Positions 1 through 6,711 of a DNA stretch of 8,228 nt are shown one piece after another. The stretch covers positions 1 to 8,228 of the forward strand of contig CAZSDG010000042.1 in assembly GCA_964605575.1 (NCBI GenBank), in the 5' to 3' direction. The DNA comes from JAAZHN01 sp964605575 (lineage in GTDB: Bacteria > Bacillota_I > Bacilli_A > RF39 > UBA660). The notes beneath the pieces were generated by a model that was not told the origin of the DNA, made no database searches, and saw only the letters and a list, made by a program, of their open reading frames with translations. A program made the translations under genes and the position numbers. The stretch's first letter is position 1; every line of letters starts with the position of its first letter.

Positions 1-2781
1 GCTAGAGAAAACAATCTAAAAAATATTGATATTGAAATACCAAAAAATAAATTAGTTGTTATGACTGGTGTTAGTGGATCTGGTAAAAGCAGTTTAGCTT
101 TTGATACTATATATGCCGAAGGTCAAAGAAGATATGTTGAAAGTCTAAGTGCCTACGCTAGGCAATTTTTAGGTGGTACGGAAAAACCAGATGTAGATTC
201 AATAGAAGGATTGAGTCCAAGTATTGCTATTGATCAAAAATCAACTAATAAGAATCCCAGAAGTACAGTTGGGACAGTAACAGAAATTTATGACTATTTA
301 AGGTTACTATTTTCAAGAATTGGCATTCCACATTGCCCGACTCATAAAATACCAATCAAGAGCCAAAGCATTGAAGAAATGACTAATAAAATTCTAACCT
401 TTGATGAAGGAACTAAATTAGAAATATTAGCGCCAATAGTTCGTGGTGAAAAAGGCACTCATAAAGAGTTATTTATAGATTTAAGAAAAAAAGGTTTTAC
501 TAGGGTTAGAGTAAATGGTGAGATAAAAGATTTAGGTGAAGATATTCAATTAGAAAAAAATATTAAAGATAATATTGAGGTAGTAATTGATCGTTTAGTT
601 TTAAAGAAAACCGATCGTAGTCGTTTATTTGAGGCAATTGAAAATGCAACAATTTTAGCAGATGGCAAAGTAATAATAAATATCCTTGGTCAAGAAGAAA
701 TAATGATGAGTGAAAAATATGCATGTATGAAATGTAATTTTTCATTACCTAGTTTAGAACCAAGAATGTTTTCTTTTAATGCACCATACGGTGCTTGCCC
801 AGAATGTAAAGGATTAGGTGTTAAGTCTAAAATAAATATTAACTTGCTTATTCCCGATCGTAATAAATCCATTTTAGAAGGAGGAATCCTTTCATTTAAT
901 CCTGAACAAAATACAAATATGACTGCTTTAGAAACTGTTTGTAAACACTATAATATTGATATTACAAAAAAAATTAAGAATTTAACTGAGAAAGAATTAA
1001 ATATAATCTTATATGGAACTGATGAGCAATTGAAATTTAAATATATTTCTAATAAGGGTGATGTTAGATATCAAACAAGTAATTATGAAGGAATAATTAA
1101 TAATTTAGAAAGAAGATATATTGAAACTCAAAGTGGTTGGATTAGAGACTGGATTGAAGGCTACATGATGGAAATGGAATGTGATGTTTGTCACGGTTCA
1201 AGACTTAAAGAAGATGTTTTATCGGTCTTAATTAATAAAAAGAATATTTATGAATTAACACTAATGAGTATTAAAGATATTATTAATTTTTTAAATAATT
1301 TAACTTTAACAGAAGAAGAAAAAGGAATATCTAATCTCTTATTAAAAGAAATACTAAGCCGTTTAGATTTTCTTGATAATGTTGGTTTAGGGTATTTATC
1401 ATTAGCAAGAAATGCTGGAACGCTATCTGGTGGCGAAAGTCAAAGAATTAGATTAGCTACGCAAATTGGTAGTAAACTATCTGGCGTTTTATATGTTTTA
1501 GATGAACCAAGTATAGGTCTTCACCAAAGAGATAACGATAAATTAATTCAATCATTAAAAGAAATGCGTGACTTGGGTAATACATTAATTGTTGTTGAAC
1601 ATGATCATGATACGATGTTAGCTTCGGATTATTTAATCGATATTGGACCAGTTGCTGGTAAAAATGGCGGTTATATTGTCGCGGCTGGCACCCCAGAAGA
1701 AGTAATGAAAAACGAAAACAGTTTAACTGGTCAATATTTAGCTAATAAATTGAAAATAGATGTTCCTAAAGTAAGAAGAAAAGGTAATGGCAAATCAATA
1801 AAAATTAAAGGTGCAAAAGAAAATAATTTAAAAAATATAGATGTGGAATTTCCTAAAGGAAAGTTTATTTGTGTTACTGGCGTAAGTGGTTCTGGTAAGA
1901 GTTCTCTTGTTAATGAAATTCTATATAAAGCCTTGATGAAAAGTGTGTATAATTCGAAATTTGAAGTGGGAAAACATAGTAAAATAACGGGTATTGAAGA
2001 TGTCGATAAAATTGTATTGATTAGTCAAGATCCAATTGGCAGAACACCAAGAAGTAATCCGGCTACATATGTTGGAGTATTTGATGAAATAAGGGATGTA
2101 TTTGTTAATACAAAAGAAGCGAAGATTCGCGGTTATAAAAAAGGAAGGTTTAGTTTTAATGTCAAAGGTGGTAGATGTGAAGCTTGTTGGGGTGATGGAG
2201 TAAAGAAAATTGAAATGCATTTTCTTCCTGATGTTTATGTGCCATGTGATGTTTGTGGTGGTGAGAAATATAATAAAGAAACACTAGATATTAAATTTAA
2301 AGAAAAAAATATTGCTGATGTATTAAAGATGCGAGTAGAAGAAGCAATAGAATTTTTTGAAAATATTCCGAGAATAAAATATGAGTTGCAGATTATGATG
2401 GATGTAGGTCTCTCGTACATCGAACTTGGCCAAAGTGCACCAACATTATCCGGTGGTGAGGCGGGTCGAGTAAAACTTGCTAAAGAACTACAAAAGAAGC
2501 CAACTGGAAAGAGTGTTTTCATTTTAGATGAACCAACAACAGGGTTACATACTGATGATATTAAGAGATTATTAGTAATATTAAATCGTATAGTTGATAA
2601 TGGTGATACTGTAATTGTTATTGAGCATAATTTAGATGTAATAAAAGTTGCTGATCATATTATTGATTTAGGTCCGGAAGGCGGCGACGGTGGCGGCGAA
2701 TTAATTGCTGTTGGTACGCCAGAAGAAATAATAAAATGTAAAAATTCATATACTGGACAATTTTTAAAAAATGTTTTATAG
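1..2781 (+). CDS. uvrA: UvrABC system protein A (excinuclease ABC subunit A), 5'-truncated by window edge
   Basis: UvrA is the damage-recognition ATPase of nucleotide excision repair; it acts in the cytoplasm as a dimer and loads UvrB at lesions. The frame is open from base 1, and the residues before the ATG at 61 (ARENNLKNIDIEIP) are the family's normal N-terminus, so 61 is not the start. By comparison with E. coli UvrA only about 8 residues are missing; 926 are visible. In visible-residue numbering: Walker A 23-31 (GVSGSGKSS); zinc module C242/C245/C266/C269; CxxC at C394/C397; ABC signature LSGGES 475-480; Walker B ending DEPS 501-504; second Walker A 627-635; second zinc module C726/C729/C749/C752; second signature LSGGEAGR 816-823; DEPTTGLH from 843. 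Full two-ABC architecture and normal length indicate a functional gene. Oddities: G822 where the family normally has Gln (LSGGEAQR), and W730 after the CxxC. It is probably cotranscribed with the small gene 30 nt downstream. Confidence 0.98.
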   Translation, partial: ARENNLKNIDIEIPKNKLVVMTGVSGSGKSSLAFDTIYAEGQRRYVESLSAYARQFLGGTEKPDVDSIEGLSPSIAIDQKSTNKNPRSTVGTVTEIYDYLRLLFSRIGIPHCPTHKIPIKSQSIEEMTNKILTFDEGTKLEILAPIVRGEKGTHKELFIDLRKKGFTRVRVNGEIKDLGEDIQLEKNIKDNIEVVIDRLVLKKTDRSRLFEAIENATILADGKVIINILGQEEIMMSEKYACMKCNFSLPSLEPRMFSFNAPYGACPECKGLGVKSKININLLIPDRNKSILEGGILSFNPEQNTNMTALETVCKHYNIDITKKIKNLTEKELNIILYGTDEQLKFKYISNKGDVRYQTSNYEGIINNLERRYIETQSGWIRDWIEGYMMEMECDVCHGSRLKEDVLSVLINKKNIYELTLMSIKDIINFLNNLTLTEEEKGISNLLLKEILSRLDFLDNVGLGYLSLARNAGTLSGGESQRIRLATQIGSKLSGVLYVLDEPSIGLHQRDNDKLIQSLKEMRDLGNTLIVVEHDHDTMLASDYLIDIGPVAGKNGGYIVAAGTPEEVMKNENSLTGQYLANKLKIDVPKVRRKGNGKSIKIKGAKENNLKNIDVEFPKGKFICVTGVSGSGKSSLVNEILYKALMKSVYNSKFEVGKHSKITGIEDVDKIVLISQDPIGRTPRSNPATYVGVFDEIRDVFVNTKEAKIRGYKKGRFSFNVKGGRCEACWGDGVKKIEMHFLPDVYVPCDVCGGEKYNKETLDIKFKEKNIADVLKMRVEEAIEFFENIPRIKYELQIMMDVGLSYIELGQSAPTLSGGEAGRVKLAKELQKKPTGKSVFILDEPTTGLHTDDIKRLLVILNRIVDNGDTVIVIEHNLDVIKVADHIIDLGPEGGDGGGELIAVGTPEEIIKCKNSYTGQFLKNVL

Positions 2782-2798
2782 TAACACTTATATTTAAG

Positions 2799-2806
2799 AA
2801 AGGGAG
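2799..2806 (+). promoter_or_regulatory. Ribosome binding site of the 100-aa hypothetical gene
   Basis: AAAGGGAG lies 5 nt before the ATG at 2812. It is purine-rich and close to the Shine-Dalgarno consensus, and is one of the few supports that this unrecognised ORF is a real gene. Confidence 0.6.
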
Positions 2807-2811
2807 TTATT

Positions 2812-3114
2812 ATGTCAAATAATGAAAAGAAAATATATGCAATTATTTTTTGGCAAAATAGAGCATACATAGAAGAAATAAAGAGTTTTGAAAAAAACAT
2901 TGGGCCAGCTAATACTATGGGCTATGAAACAAACGCGATTGATCAAACATGGAAAATGACAACATCTGATGATATAACTATTTATGTTAATATTCGCAAT
3001 ACGATTATTTTTGAGGGGGAAAATGCTAAAAAAAGAGCGGTTGCCACTTTTGAAAGATTATTACTTGGCATAAATCACGATAAGAGAGAATCATCGTATA
3101 TGCTTAAAATATAA
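2812..3114 (+). CDS. Hypothetical protein, 100 aa, downstream of uvrA
   Basis: I do not recognise this protein and assign no function. It is a small, soluble-looking, charged protein with no signal peptide, membrane span or cysteine. The N-terminal part (residues about 7-24, IYAIIFWQNRAYIEEI) alternates hydrophobic and polar residues like beta strands. The middle (TSDDITIYVNIRNTIIF) looks like two more strands. Residues about 71-86 (NAKKRAVATFERLLLG) would form an amphipathic helix. This suggests a compact alpha/beta fold, which is inference only. It begins 30 nt after the uvrA stop with a good ribosome binding site and no visible terminator between, and a hairpin terminator follows its stop, so it is most likely the last gene of a uvrA transcript. 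Base composition matches its neighbours, and both tryptophans are TGG. Confidence 0.75.
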   Translation: MSNNEKKIYAIIFWQNRAYIEEIKSFEKNIGPANTMGYETNAIDQTWKMTTSDDITIYVNIRNTIIFEGENAKKRAVATFERLLLGINHDKRESSYMLKI

Positions 3115-3117
3115 TAG

Positions 3118-3148
3118 TAAAGAACTTAATTGTTCTTTATTTTATTTT
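3118..3148 (+). terminator. Intrinsic terminator after the uvrA-hypothetical unit
   Basis: An 8-bp stem (TAAAGAAC at 3118-3125 pairing with GTTCTTTA at 3132-3139) encloses a 6-nt loop and is followed by TTTTATTTT. It begins 3 nt after the stop of the hypothetical gene. The stem has only two G-C pairs, so it is probably weak, but its position between two transcription units is right. Confidence 0.65.
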
Positions 3149-3177
3149 CTAAACCAAATATTGTATAATAACAATAC
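3141..3177 (+). promoter_or_regulatory. Promoter of the membrane protein-vanY-murC operon
   Basis: A perfect -10 box TATAAT sits at 3164-3169, placing the transcript start near 3176. The -35 region is poor: the best-spaced hexamer is TTTATT at 3141-3146, inside the upstream terminator's T tract. The -10 lies within a perfect 6-bp inverted repeat (3159-3164 and 3171-3176), which may be a regulator site or chance. The leader would be only about 16 nt. Confidence 0.55.
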
Positions 3178-3184
3178 AAGGAGG
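3178..3184 (+). promoter_or_regulatory. Strong ribosome binding site of the DUF4870-like gene
   Basis: AAGGAGG matches the anti-Shine-Dalgarno sequence exactly and lies 7 nt before the ATG at 3192, fixing that start. Confidence 0.85.
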
Positions 3185-3191
3185 AAAATAA

Positions 3192-3602
3192 ATGAATAAA
3201 AGAATAATTGATACAAAAATATTTAAAGTGCTGTCGTATATTATTATTTTTTGGATAATCGGTTTATTTAGTCCATATATTAACGAGAAAGAGGTTAAAT
3301 TTCATGTTGGTCAAGGAATGATTTTGACTGTATTTATTATAATGTTTGCAACTATTATAATGATAATTAATCGCTTTGTGGTCGCTAATATATTTGTTAA
3401 TAAAATATTAATCGGCAGCGGTACATCGGGAAAGTATATGATTAATCAAACAGGAGTCGCGATTGCTTCTGGACTTAGATTACTAGTTGTTATAACGTAT
3501 ATAGTTTTTGCCATTATCGGAATATTAAATGTCTTAAAAAACAAAGATAAATTTTTACCAATTATTGGCAGATATTCATTTATTAATAAAATTAGGAAAT
3601 GA
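3192..3602 (+). CDS. Small multi-spanning membrane protein, DUF4870/Tic20-like
   Basis: A 136-residue integral membrane protein with three predicted spans at about residues 13-30, 42-60 and 89-112. The features that suggest the DUF4870/Tic20-like family are the VKFHVGQG segment (35-42) just before span 2, similar to the family's usual R/K-F-H-x-x-Q-x element, and the end pattern AIIGILN (107-113) followed by LPIIGR (122-127), similar to the family's usual C-terminus with a Leu-Pro-hydrophobic-hydrophobic-Gly motif. The family's molecular function is not established in bacteria. The strong ribosome binding site fixes the start. The stop TGA overlaps the ATG of the vanY-like gene (ATGA at 3599-3602), so the two are translationally coupled. 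As the first gene of a cell-wall operon it may affect envelope assembly, but that is inference from position only. Confidence 0.85.
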   Translation: MNKRIIDTKIFKVLSYIIIFWIIGLFSPYINEKEVKFHVGQGMILTVFIIMFATIIMIINRFVVANIFVNKILIGSGTSGKYMINQTGVAIASGLRLLVVITYIVFAIIGILNVLKNKDKFLPIIGRYSFINKIRK

Positions 3603-4723
3603 AAAAAGATAAAAGAAATAAAAGATTAATACTATTAATTGGTTTTTTTTCAATCATATTGATTACTTGTATTGTGTTATTATTAGTGGAAATTAATAAA
3701 CCTAATCAACAAATAAAATACTCACAGGAAACAAAATTATTTTTAGAAGAAAATAATTTGTGGTTAGAAACTGAAAAATTAAAATATTCAAAAACATTAG
3801 AAACAATTATTGAAAAAAAATATTTTAACAAAAAATACTTTAATGAATATTATGAAATAGACTATGTTGATTATGAAAACTTTCCTCACGATGTTTCTAA
3901 GTTATTAGAAAAAAACTATACACCCGAAGAGATTAATTATTTAATTAAGGAGTATGACAAAAAAACTATTTCACAAGTTATTTCTGTTTCTAAATTTGAT
4001 TTATCATACTTAAAAACAACTGGTTTTAATTTTGATCTATTAGAAAGATATATCAACTATCAAAAAAGTAAAAATATCAGTATTGAAGACACAGTTAAAT
4101 CTGTGAATAATAATTTAGATGTTAGCGATAAGCCAAAAGAGTATGATAGTGATAACTTTTATAAAAATATTCGATCAGCAATTGCTCCAGATAGTATAAC
4201 AACACTTGTTAATAAAGAATATGCTTTAGCAAAAGATTTTGTTCCCAAAGACTTAGTTAATTTTGAGTCTAAACTTATTAGTAAAAGAGTTGTAGAACCG
4301 TTAAAAGATATGTTTGCCGCTGCTAAAAAAGATGGCTATCATCTTTGTACGATTAGCTCATATCGAAGCTATAACACACAAGCTTCATTATTTAACGGTT
4401 ATATTAAAAGAGATGGTCGTGCTCACGCGGAAAGATATTCAGCAAGACCTGGGCACTCTGAACATCAACTAGGATTAGTAACAGACCTTTGTACAACAAA
4501 TGGCAAAAGAATAACTGCCGAATCCCCGGTCTATCCTTGGTTATTTGAAAATGCTCATAAATATGGATTTATTATTCGTTATCCAAAAGGAAAAACTGGA
4601 ATAACTGGTTATAATTTTGAACCATGGCATGTTAGATACATTGGTATAGACCATGCGACTAAAGTTAAAGAATTAGATATTACGTATGATGAATATTATG
4701 ATATTTATATAAAGGAGAGATAG
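3599..4723 (+). CDS. VanY-type D-alanyl-D-alanine carboxypeptidase (peptidase M15B), membrane-anchored
   Basis: A zinc peptidase expected to remove the terminal D-Ala from peptidoglycan stem peptides outside the cell. Of 374 residues, 1-9 are Lys/Arg-rich, 10-30 form one membrane span (uncleaved anchor, domain outside), about 35-175 are an alpha-helical non-catalytic region, and about 200-365 are the M15 domain. The catalytic set is present: R256 in SSYRSY, zinc ligands H289 (SEHQ) and D296 (VTDL), general base E341 and zinc ligand H344 in EPWHVRYIG. The TLVNKEY element before the domain is typical of the family. No in-frame alternative start leaves the anchor intact. The gene overlaps the previous stop (ATGA); its only Shine-Dalgarno-like sequence, AGGA at 3594-3597, is 1 nt from the ATG, so re-initiation after the upstream gene is likely. 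murC follows after 1 nt. Vancomycin resistance is not implied: there is no vanHAX, and such enzymes are common housekeeping proteins. An L,D/D,D specificity variant cannot be excluded. Confidence 0.93.
   Translation: MKKDKRNKRLILLIGFFSIILITCIVLLLVEINKPNQQIKYSQETKLFLEENNLWLETEKLKYSKTLETIIEKKYFNKKYFNEYYEIDYVDYENFPHDVSKLLEKNYTPEEINYLIKEYDKKTISQVISVSKFDLSYLKTTGFNFDLLERYINYQKSKNISIEDTVKSVNNNLDVSDKPKEYDSDNFYKNIRSAIAPDSITTLVNKEYALAKDFVPKDLVNFESKLISKRVVEPLKDMFAAAKKDGYHLCTISSYRSYNTQASLFNGYIKRDGRAHAERYSARPGHSEHQLGLVTDLCTTNGKRITAESPVYPWLFENAHKYGFIIRYPKGKTGITGYNFEPWHVRYIGIDHATKVKELDITYDEYYDIYIKER
4711..4717 (+). promoter_or_regulatory. Ribosome binding site that fixes the TTG start of murC
   Basis: AAAGGAG lies inside the last codons of the vanY-like gene, 7 nt before TTG at 4725. 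It supports the rare TTG start, which also yields the expected MurC N-terminus. Confidence 0.8.
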
Positions 4724-4724
4724 T

Positions 4725-6029
4725 TTGAAATATTATTGTATTGGAATTAAAGGAGCAGGAATGAGCACTTTAGCTTGTATTCTACATGATTTGGGCAATA
4801 CAGTTTCTGGTTATGATGATTCAAAAGAAAAAAAGTTTACTGAAGAAGGTTTAAATAAACGAGGAATAAAAATATTTAATGAACCGCACGAGTTAGCAAA
4901 AGATACAATCGTTACTTATTCTAGAGCTTTTAAGGAAGATCATCCTGAAATCATAAGAGTAAAAAAACTGGGTTTAAAAGTTGCGGAATATAACAAGTTA
5001 ATTGGTAAATTAACCAAGAAATTTAATACGATTGGCGTTAGTGGTACTCACGGTAAAACAACAACTAGTTTTATGCTAACAGAAGTATTTGAAAAAACAG
5101 TTGGTTGTAATTACTTTGTTGGAGATGGTACTGGCTTTGCAAACCCTGAAAATGAAAACTTTATTTTAGAAGCAGATGAATTTAACAAACATTTTTTAGC
5201 TTATCACCCTACAACTGCTGTTATTACAAATATTGAATTAGACCATGTTGAAAGTTATGATGGTCTAAAAGATATTATTAGATCATTTAGAACATATGGT
5301 AATCGAGCTAAAAAAATAATTGCTTGTGGTGATGATAAAAACATTAGAAGTATTAAGTTTAAAACAAGACCAGAATATTATGGATTTAAAAGTAACAATC
5401 ATTTGATTGCCAGGAATATTATTTTAGGTGAAGAAGGTAGTTCTTTTGATGTTTATTATAAAGGCGAGTACTACGACCATTATGATTTAAAAATATATGG
5501 TGAGCATATGATATTAAATGCTTTAGCAACCATTCTTGTTTCAATGAAATATAATGTTAATAAAAAAGATATTAAAAAATCATTAGAAAGTTATAAAGGA
5601 GCTAAGAGAAGATTTAAAGAAGAAAAAATCAATAATAAAATTATTATTGATGACTATGCCCATCATCCAACAGAGATAACCGCGACGATTAAAGCGGCAA
5701 AACAGAAATATCCAAATAAGGAAGTAATAGCAATTTTTCTCCCAAATACTTACTCAAGAACAGAAGCTTTATTAGATGATTTTGTTGATTCATTGAACAC
5801 GGCTGATAAGGCATATATTATGGATATATATTCTGATCGTGAAAAACAAAGCGATTATCCAAATGTTAGTTCAGATTCACTAATTAAGAGAGTTCCAAAT
5901 GCTGAAAAAATAGAAATTAAATCAGTAAAAAAATTATTGAATCATAGTTCAGCAGTATATTGTTTTATGAGTTGTACAAGTATATATATTATAATGAATA
6001 AGTTCAAAGATATTCTCAGAGACAAATAA
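4725..6029 (+). CDS. murC: UDP-N-acetylmuramate--L-alanine ligase (MurC)
   Basis: A cytoplasmic ATP-dependent ligase that adds L-Ala to UDP-MurNAc, the first amino acid of the peptidoglycan stem. The 434 residues match the usual length (about 430-460). Three Mur-ligase domains can be followed: an N-terminal nucleotide-sugar domain with GIKGAGMS (7-14), as in Bacillus MurC; a central ATPase domain with the P-loop GTHGKTTT (107-114) and a LEADEF acidic motif; and a C-terminal domain with DDYAHHPTEI starting at 309. The TTG start is supported by a well-spaced ribosome binding site and by alignment of the first residues. It begins 1 nt after the vanY-like stop, so the pair is translationally linked. 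Oddity: the usual FQPHTYSRT motif reads FLPNTYSRT (338-346), replacing Gln and His. The related tripeptide ligase Mpl is an alternative, but the GIKGxGMS opening and length favour MurC. Confidence 0.95.
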   Translation: MKYYCIGIKGAGMSTLACILHDLGNTVSGYDDSKEKKFTEEGLNKRGIKIFNEPHELAKDTIVTYSRAFKEDHPEIIRVKKLGLKVAEYNKLIGKLTKKFNTIGVSGTHGKTTTSFMLTEVFEKTVGCNYFVGDGTGFANPENENFILEADEFNKHFLAYHPTTAVITNIELDHVESYDGLKDIIRSFRTYGNRAKKIIACGDDKNIRSIKFKTRPEYYGFKSNNHLIARNIILGEEGSSFDVYYKGEYYDHYDLKIYGEHMILNALATILVSMKYNVNKKDIKKSLESYKGAKRRFKEEKINNKIIIDDYAHHPTEITATIKAAKQKYPNKEVIAIFLPNTYSRTEALLDDFVDSLNTADKAYIMDIYSDREKQSDYPNVSSDSLIKRVPNAEKIEIKSVKKLLNHSSAVYCFMSCTSIYIIMNKFKDILRDK

Positions 6030-6054
6030 AAAAGACCAACAGGTCTTTTTATTT
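6029..6054. terminator. Bidirectional intrinsic terminator between murC and the convergent lipoprotein gene
   Basis: A 9-bp perfect stem (AAAAAGACC at 6029-6037 with GGTCTTTTT at 6042-6050) closes an AACA loop. The stem starts at the last base of the murC stop codon. On the plus strand TTTTTATTT follows; on the minus strand the hairpin is followed by TTTTTTATTT. It therefore can end both murC transcription and that of the lipoprotein gene, whose stop codon is 12 nt away. Confidence 0.9.
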
Positions 6055-6065
6055 GCTAAATATTA

Positions 6066-6608
6066 TTAATTAAAAACGAATTCAAAGGCATAAACACCTA
6101 AGTTATCAATTTTATAAACATATTTACAAGGCTTACCGTTAAAATAATAATTTCTACCAAGCTCTGCTTCTGTAGCTATTGAATTATTATAAAATGAATA
6201 TCCTTCTTTAGGTTTTAAAAACAGAGTAATTGCATAAGTATTATCGCCACTAAACCATTTATTATCATCGGTTGAAAAACCTAAATGATTTAAATTATTG
6301 CCATCGTATGTACTCCAATAAACAAAAACGGTAGTTGATTCTTCTTCAGTAACTGGGTTAAAAAAATTAAATGGTAAGTCTGATTTTATTTTAGATGAGC
6401 GGTAATAGGGTTTTCCAGCTTTTGGTTTTTCAAAGTCAATTAATTTAATGTCCATATTAGTTATTAGTTTATTTTCATCTGTAAAGTTGACCACATTATT
6501 AATTTTTTCTTTGTTATTGTTACTAGGTTCTTTTTCTATATTATTTTTACAAGCGCTGGATAATAAAAAAATTGTAAATATTGTTAAAGATATAAGAATT
6601 TTTTTCAT
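6066..6608 (-). CDS. Small secreted lipoprotein with a probable Ig-like beta domain
   Basis: A 180-residue protein with a lipoprotein signal: KK at 2-3, a hydrophobic core at 4-16, and lipobox LSSAC with the lipidated cysteine at C20. A polar Asn/Lys/Glu-rich linker (21-48) leads to a folded region at about 50-180. That region carries the pattern of single Ig-like modules in Firmicutes surface proteins: FEKPKAGK (59-66), VYWS (96-99), TYAITLFLKPKEGYSF (124-139) and an NGKP turn before a last strand ending YAFEFVFN. The exact function is unknown; a surface adhesion, binding or wall-associated role is inference. It has its own promoter and AGAGGAG ribosome binding site, points against the murC operon, and shares a terminator with it. 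Both Trp codons are TGG. Composition resembles its neighbours, with no sign of recent transfer. Confidence 0.87.
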   Translation of the reverse strand: MKKILISLTIFTIFLLSSACKNNIEKEPSNNNKEKINNVVNFTDENKLITNMDIKLIDFEKPKAGKPYYRSSKIKSDLPFNFFNPVTEEESTTVFVYWSTYDGNNLNHLGFSTDDNKWFSGDNTYAITLFLKPKEGYSFYNNSIATEAELGRNYYFNGKPCKYVYKIDNLGVYAFEFVFN

Positions 6609-6615
6609 AATTATA

Positions 6616-6622
6616 CTCCTCT
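6616..6622 (-). promoter_or_regulatory. Ribosome binding site of the lipoprotein gene
   Basis: On the minus strand AGAGGAG lies 7 nt upstream of the ATG at 6608, fixing a start that gives a well-formed lipoprotein signal peptide. Confidence 0.8.
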
Positions 6623-6630
6623 ATAATAAT

Positions 6631-6659
6631 ATTATATAATTAATACCCAATATTATCAA
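6631..6659 (-). promoter_or_regulatory. Sigma-A-type promoter of the lipoprotein gene
   Basis: Read on the minus strand, TTGATA (6659-6654), a 17-nt spacer and a perfect TATAAT (6636-6631) form a near-consensus vegetative promoter. The expected start is near 6624, giving a leader of about 16 nt. Confidence 0.75.
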
Positions 6660-6669
6660 CAATTTGTGT

Positions 6670-6698
6670 TTGAATATAATTAATTTTTAAAGTATACT
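6670..6698 (+). promoter_or_regulatory. Sigma-A-type promoter of lysS
   Basis: TTGAAT (6670-6675), a 17-nt spacer and TATACT (6693-6698) form a good vegetative promoter. The expected start near 6705 gives a leader of about 16 nt before the ATG at 6721. It lies back-to-back with the lipoprotein promoter; their -35 boxes are only 10 nt apart (6660-6669), so the two could compete or share a regulator. There is no room for a T-box leader. Confidence 0.75.
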
Positions 6699-6705
6699 TA
6701 ATGGC

Positions 6706-6711
6706 AAGGAA
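6706..6711 (+). promoter_or_regulatory. Ribosome binding site that decides the lysS start
   Basis: AAGGAA ends 9 nt before ATG 6721 but directly abuts the in-frame GTG at 6712. The spacing favours the ATG as the true start. Confidence 0.7.

Noticed and set aside
61..63. ATG at 61 as the start of uvrA
   Set aside because: The frame is open to base 1, and the 20 upstream codons encode the conserved UvrA N-terminus leading into Walker A. The true start lies outside the window.
563..2900. Several minus-strand ORFs of 60-99 codons across uvrA
   Set aside because: They are shadow frames of an unambiguous gene, lack recognisable domains and show low-complexity Phe/Ile/Ser-rich translations.
3599..3602. 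TGA recoded as tryptophan (Mycoplasma-type code)
   Set aside because: The stop of the membrane protein is TGA and read-through would add only a short Lys/Ile tail. All placed Trp codons are TGG and none of the other genes has an in-frame TGA, so the standard code fits better.
3599..4723. Vancomycin-resistance gene vanY in a resistance cluster
   Set aside because: No vanHAX or vanRS genes are present. The neighbour is murC and base composition is uniform, so a housekeeping carboxypeptidase is the simpler reading.
6448..6639. Plus-strand 63-codon hydrophobic ORF opposite the lipoprotein signal region
   Set aside because: It is antisense to a well-supported lipoprotein gene with its own promoter and ribosome binding site. 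Its hydrophobicity comes from the AT-rich complement, and it has no convincing ribosome binding site.
6631..6640. Palindrome ATTATATAAT in the intergenic gap as an operator
   Set aside because: It is pure A/T and explained by the minus-strand -10 box. Such short AT palindromes are expected by chance here.
6609..6711. T-box or riboswitch leader upstream of lysS
   Set aside because: The predicted leader is about 16 nt and no conserved T-box sequence or stem structure is present in the gap.
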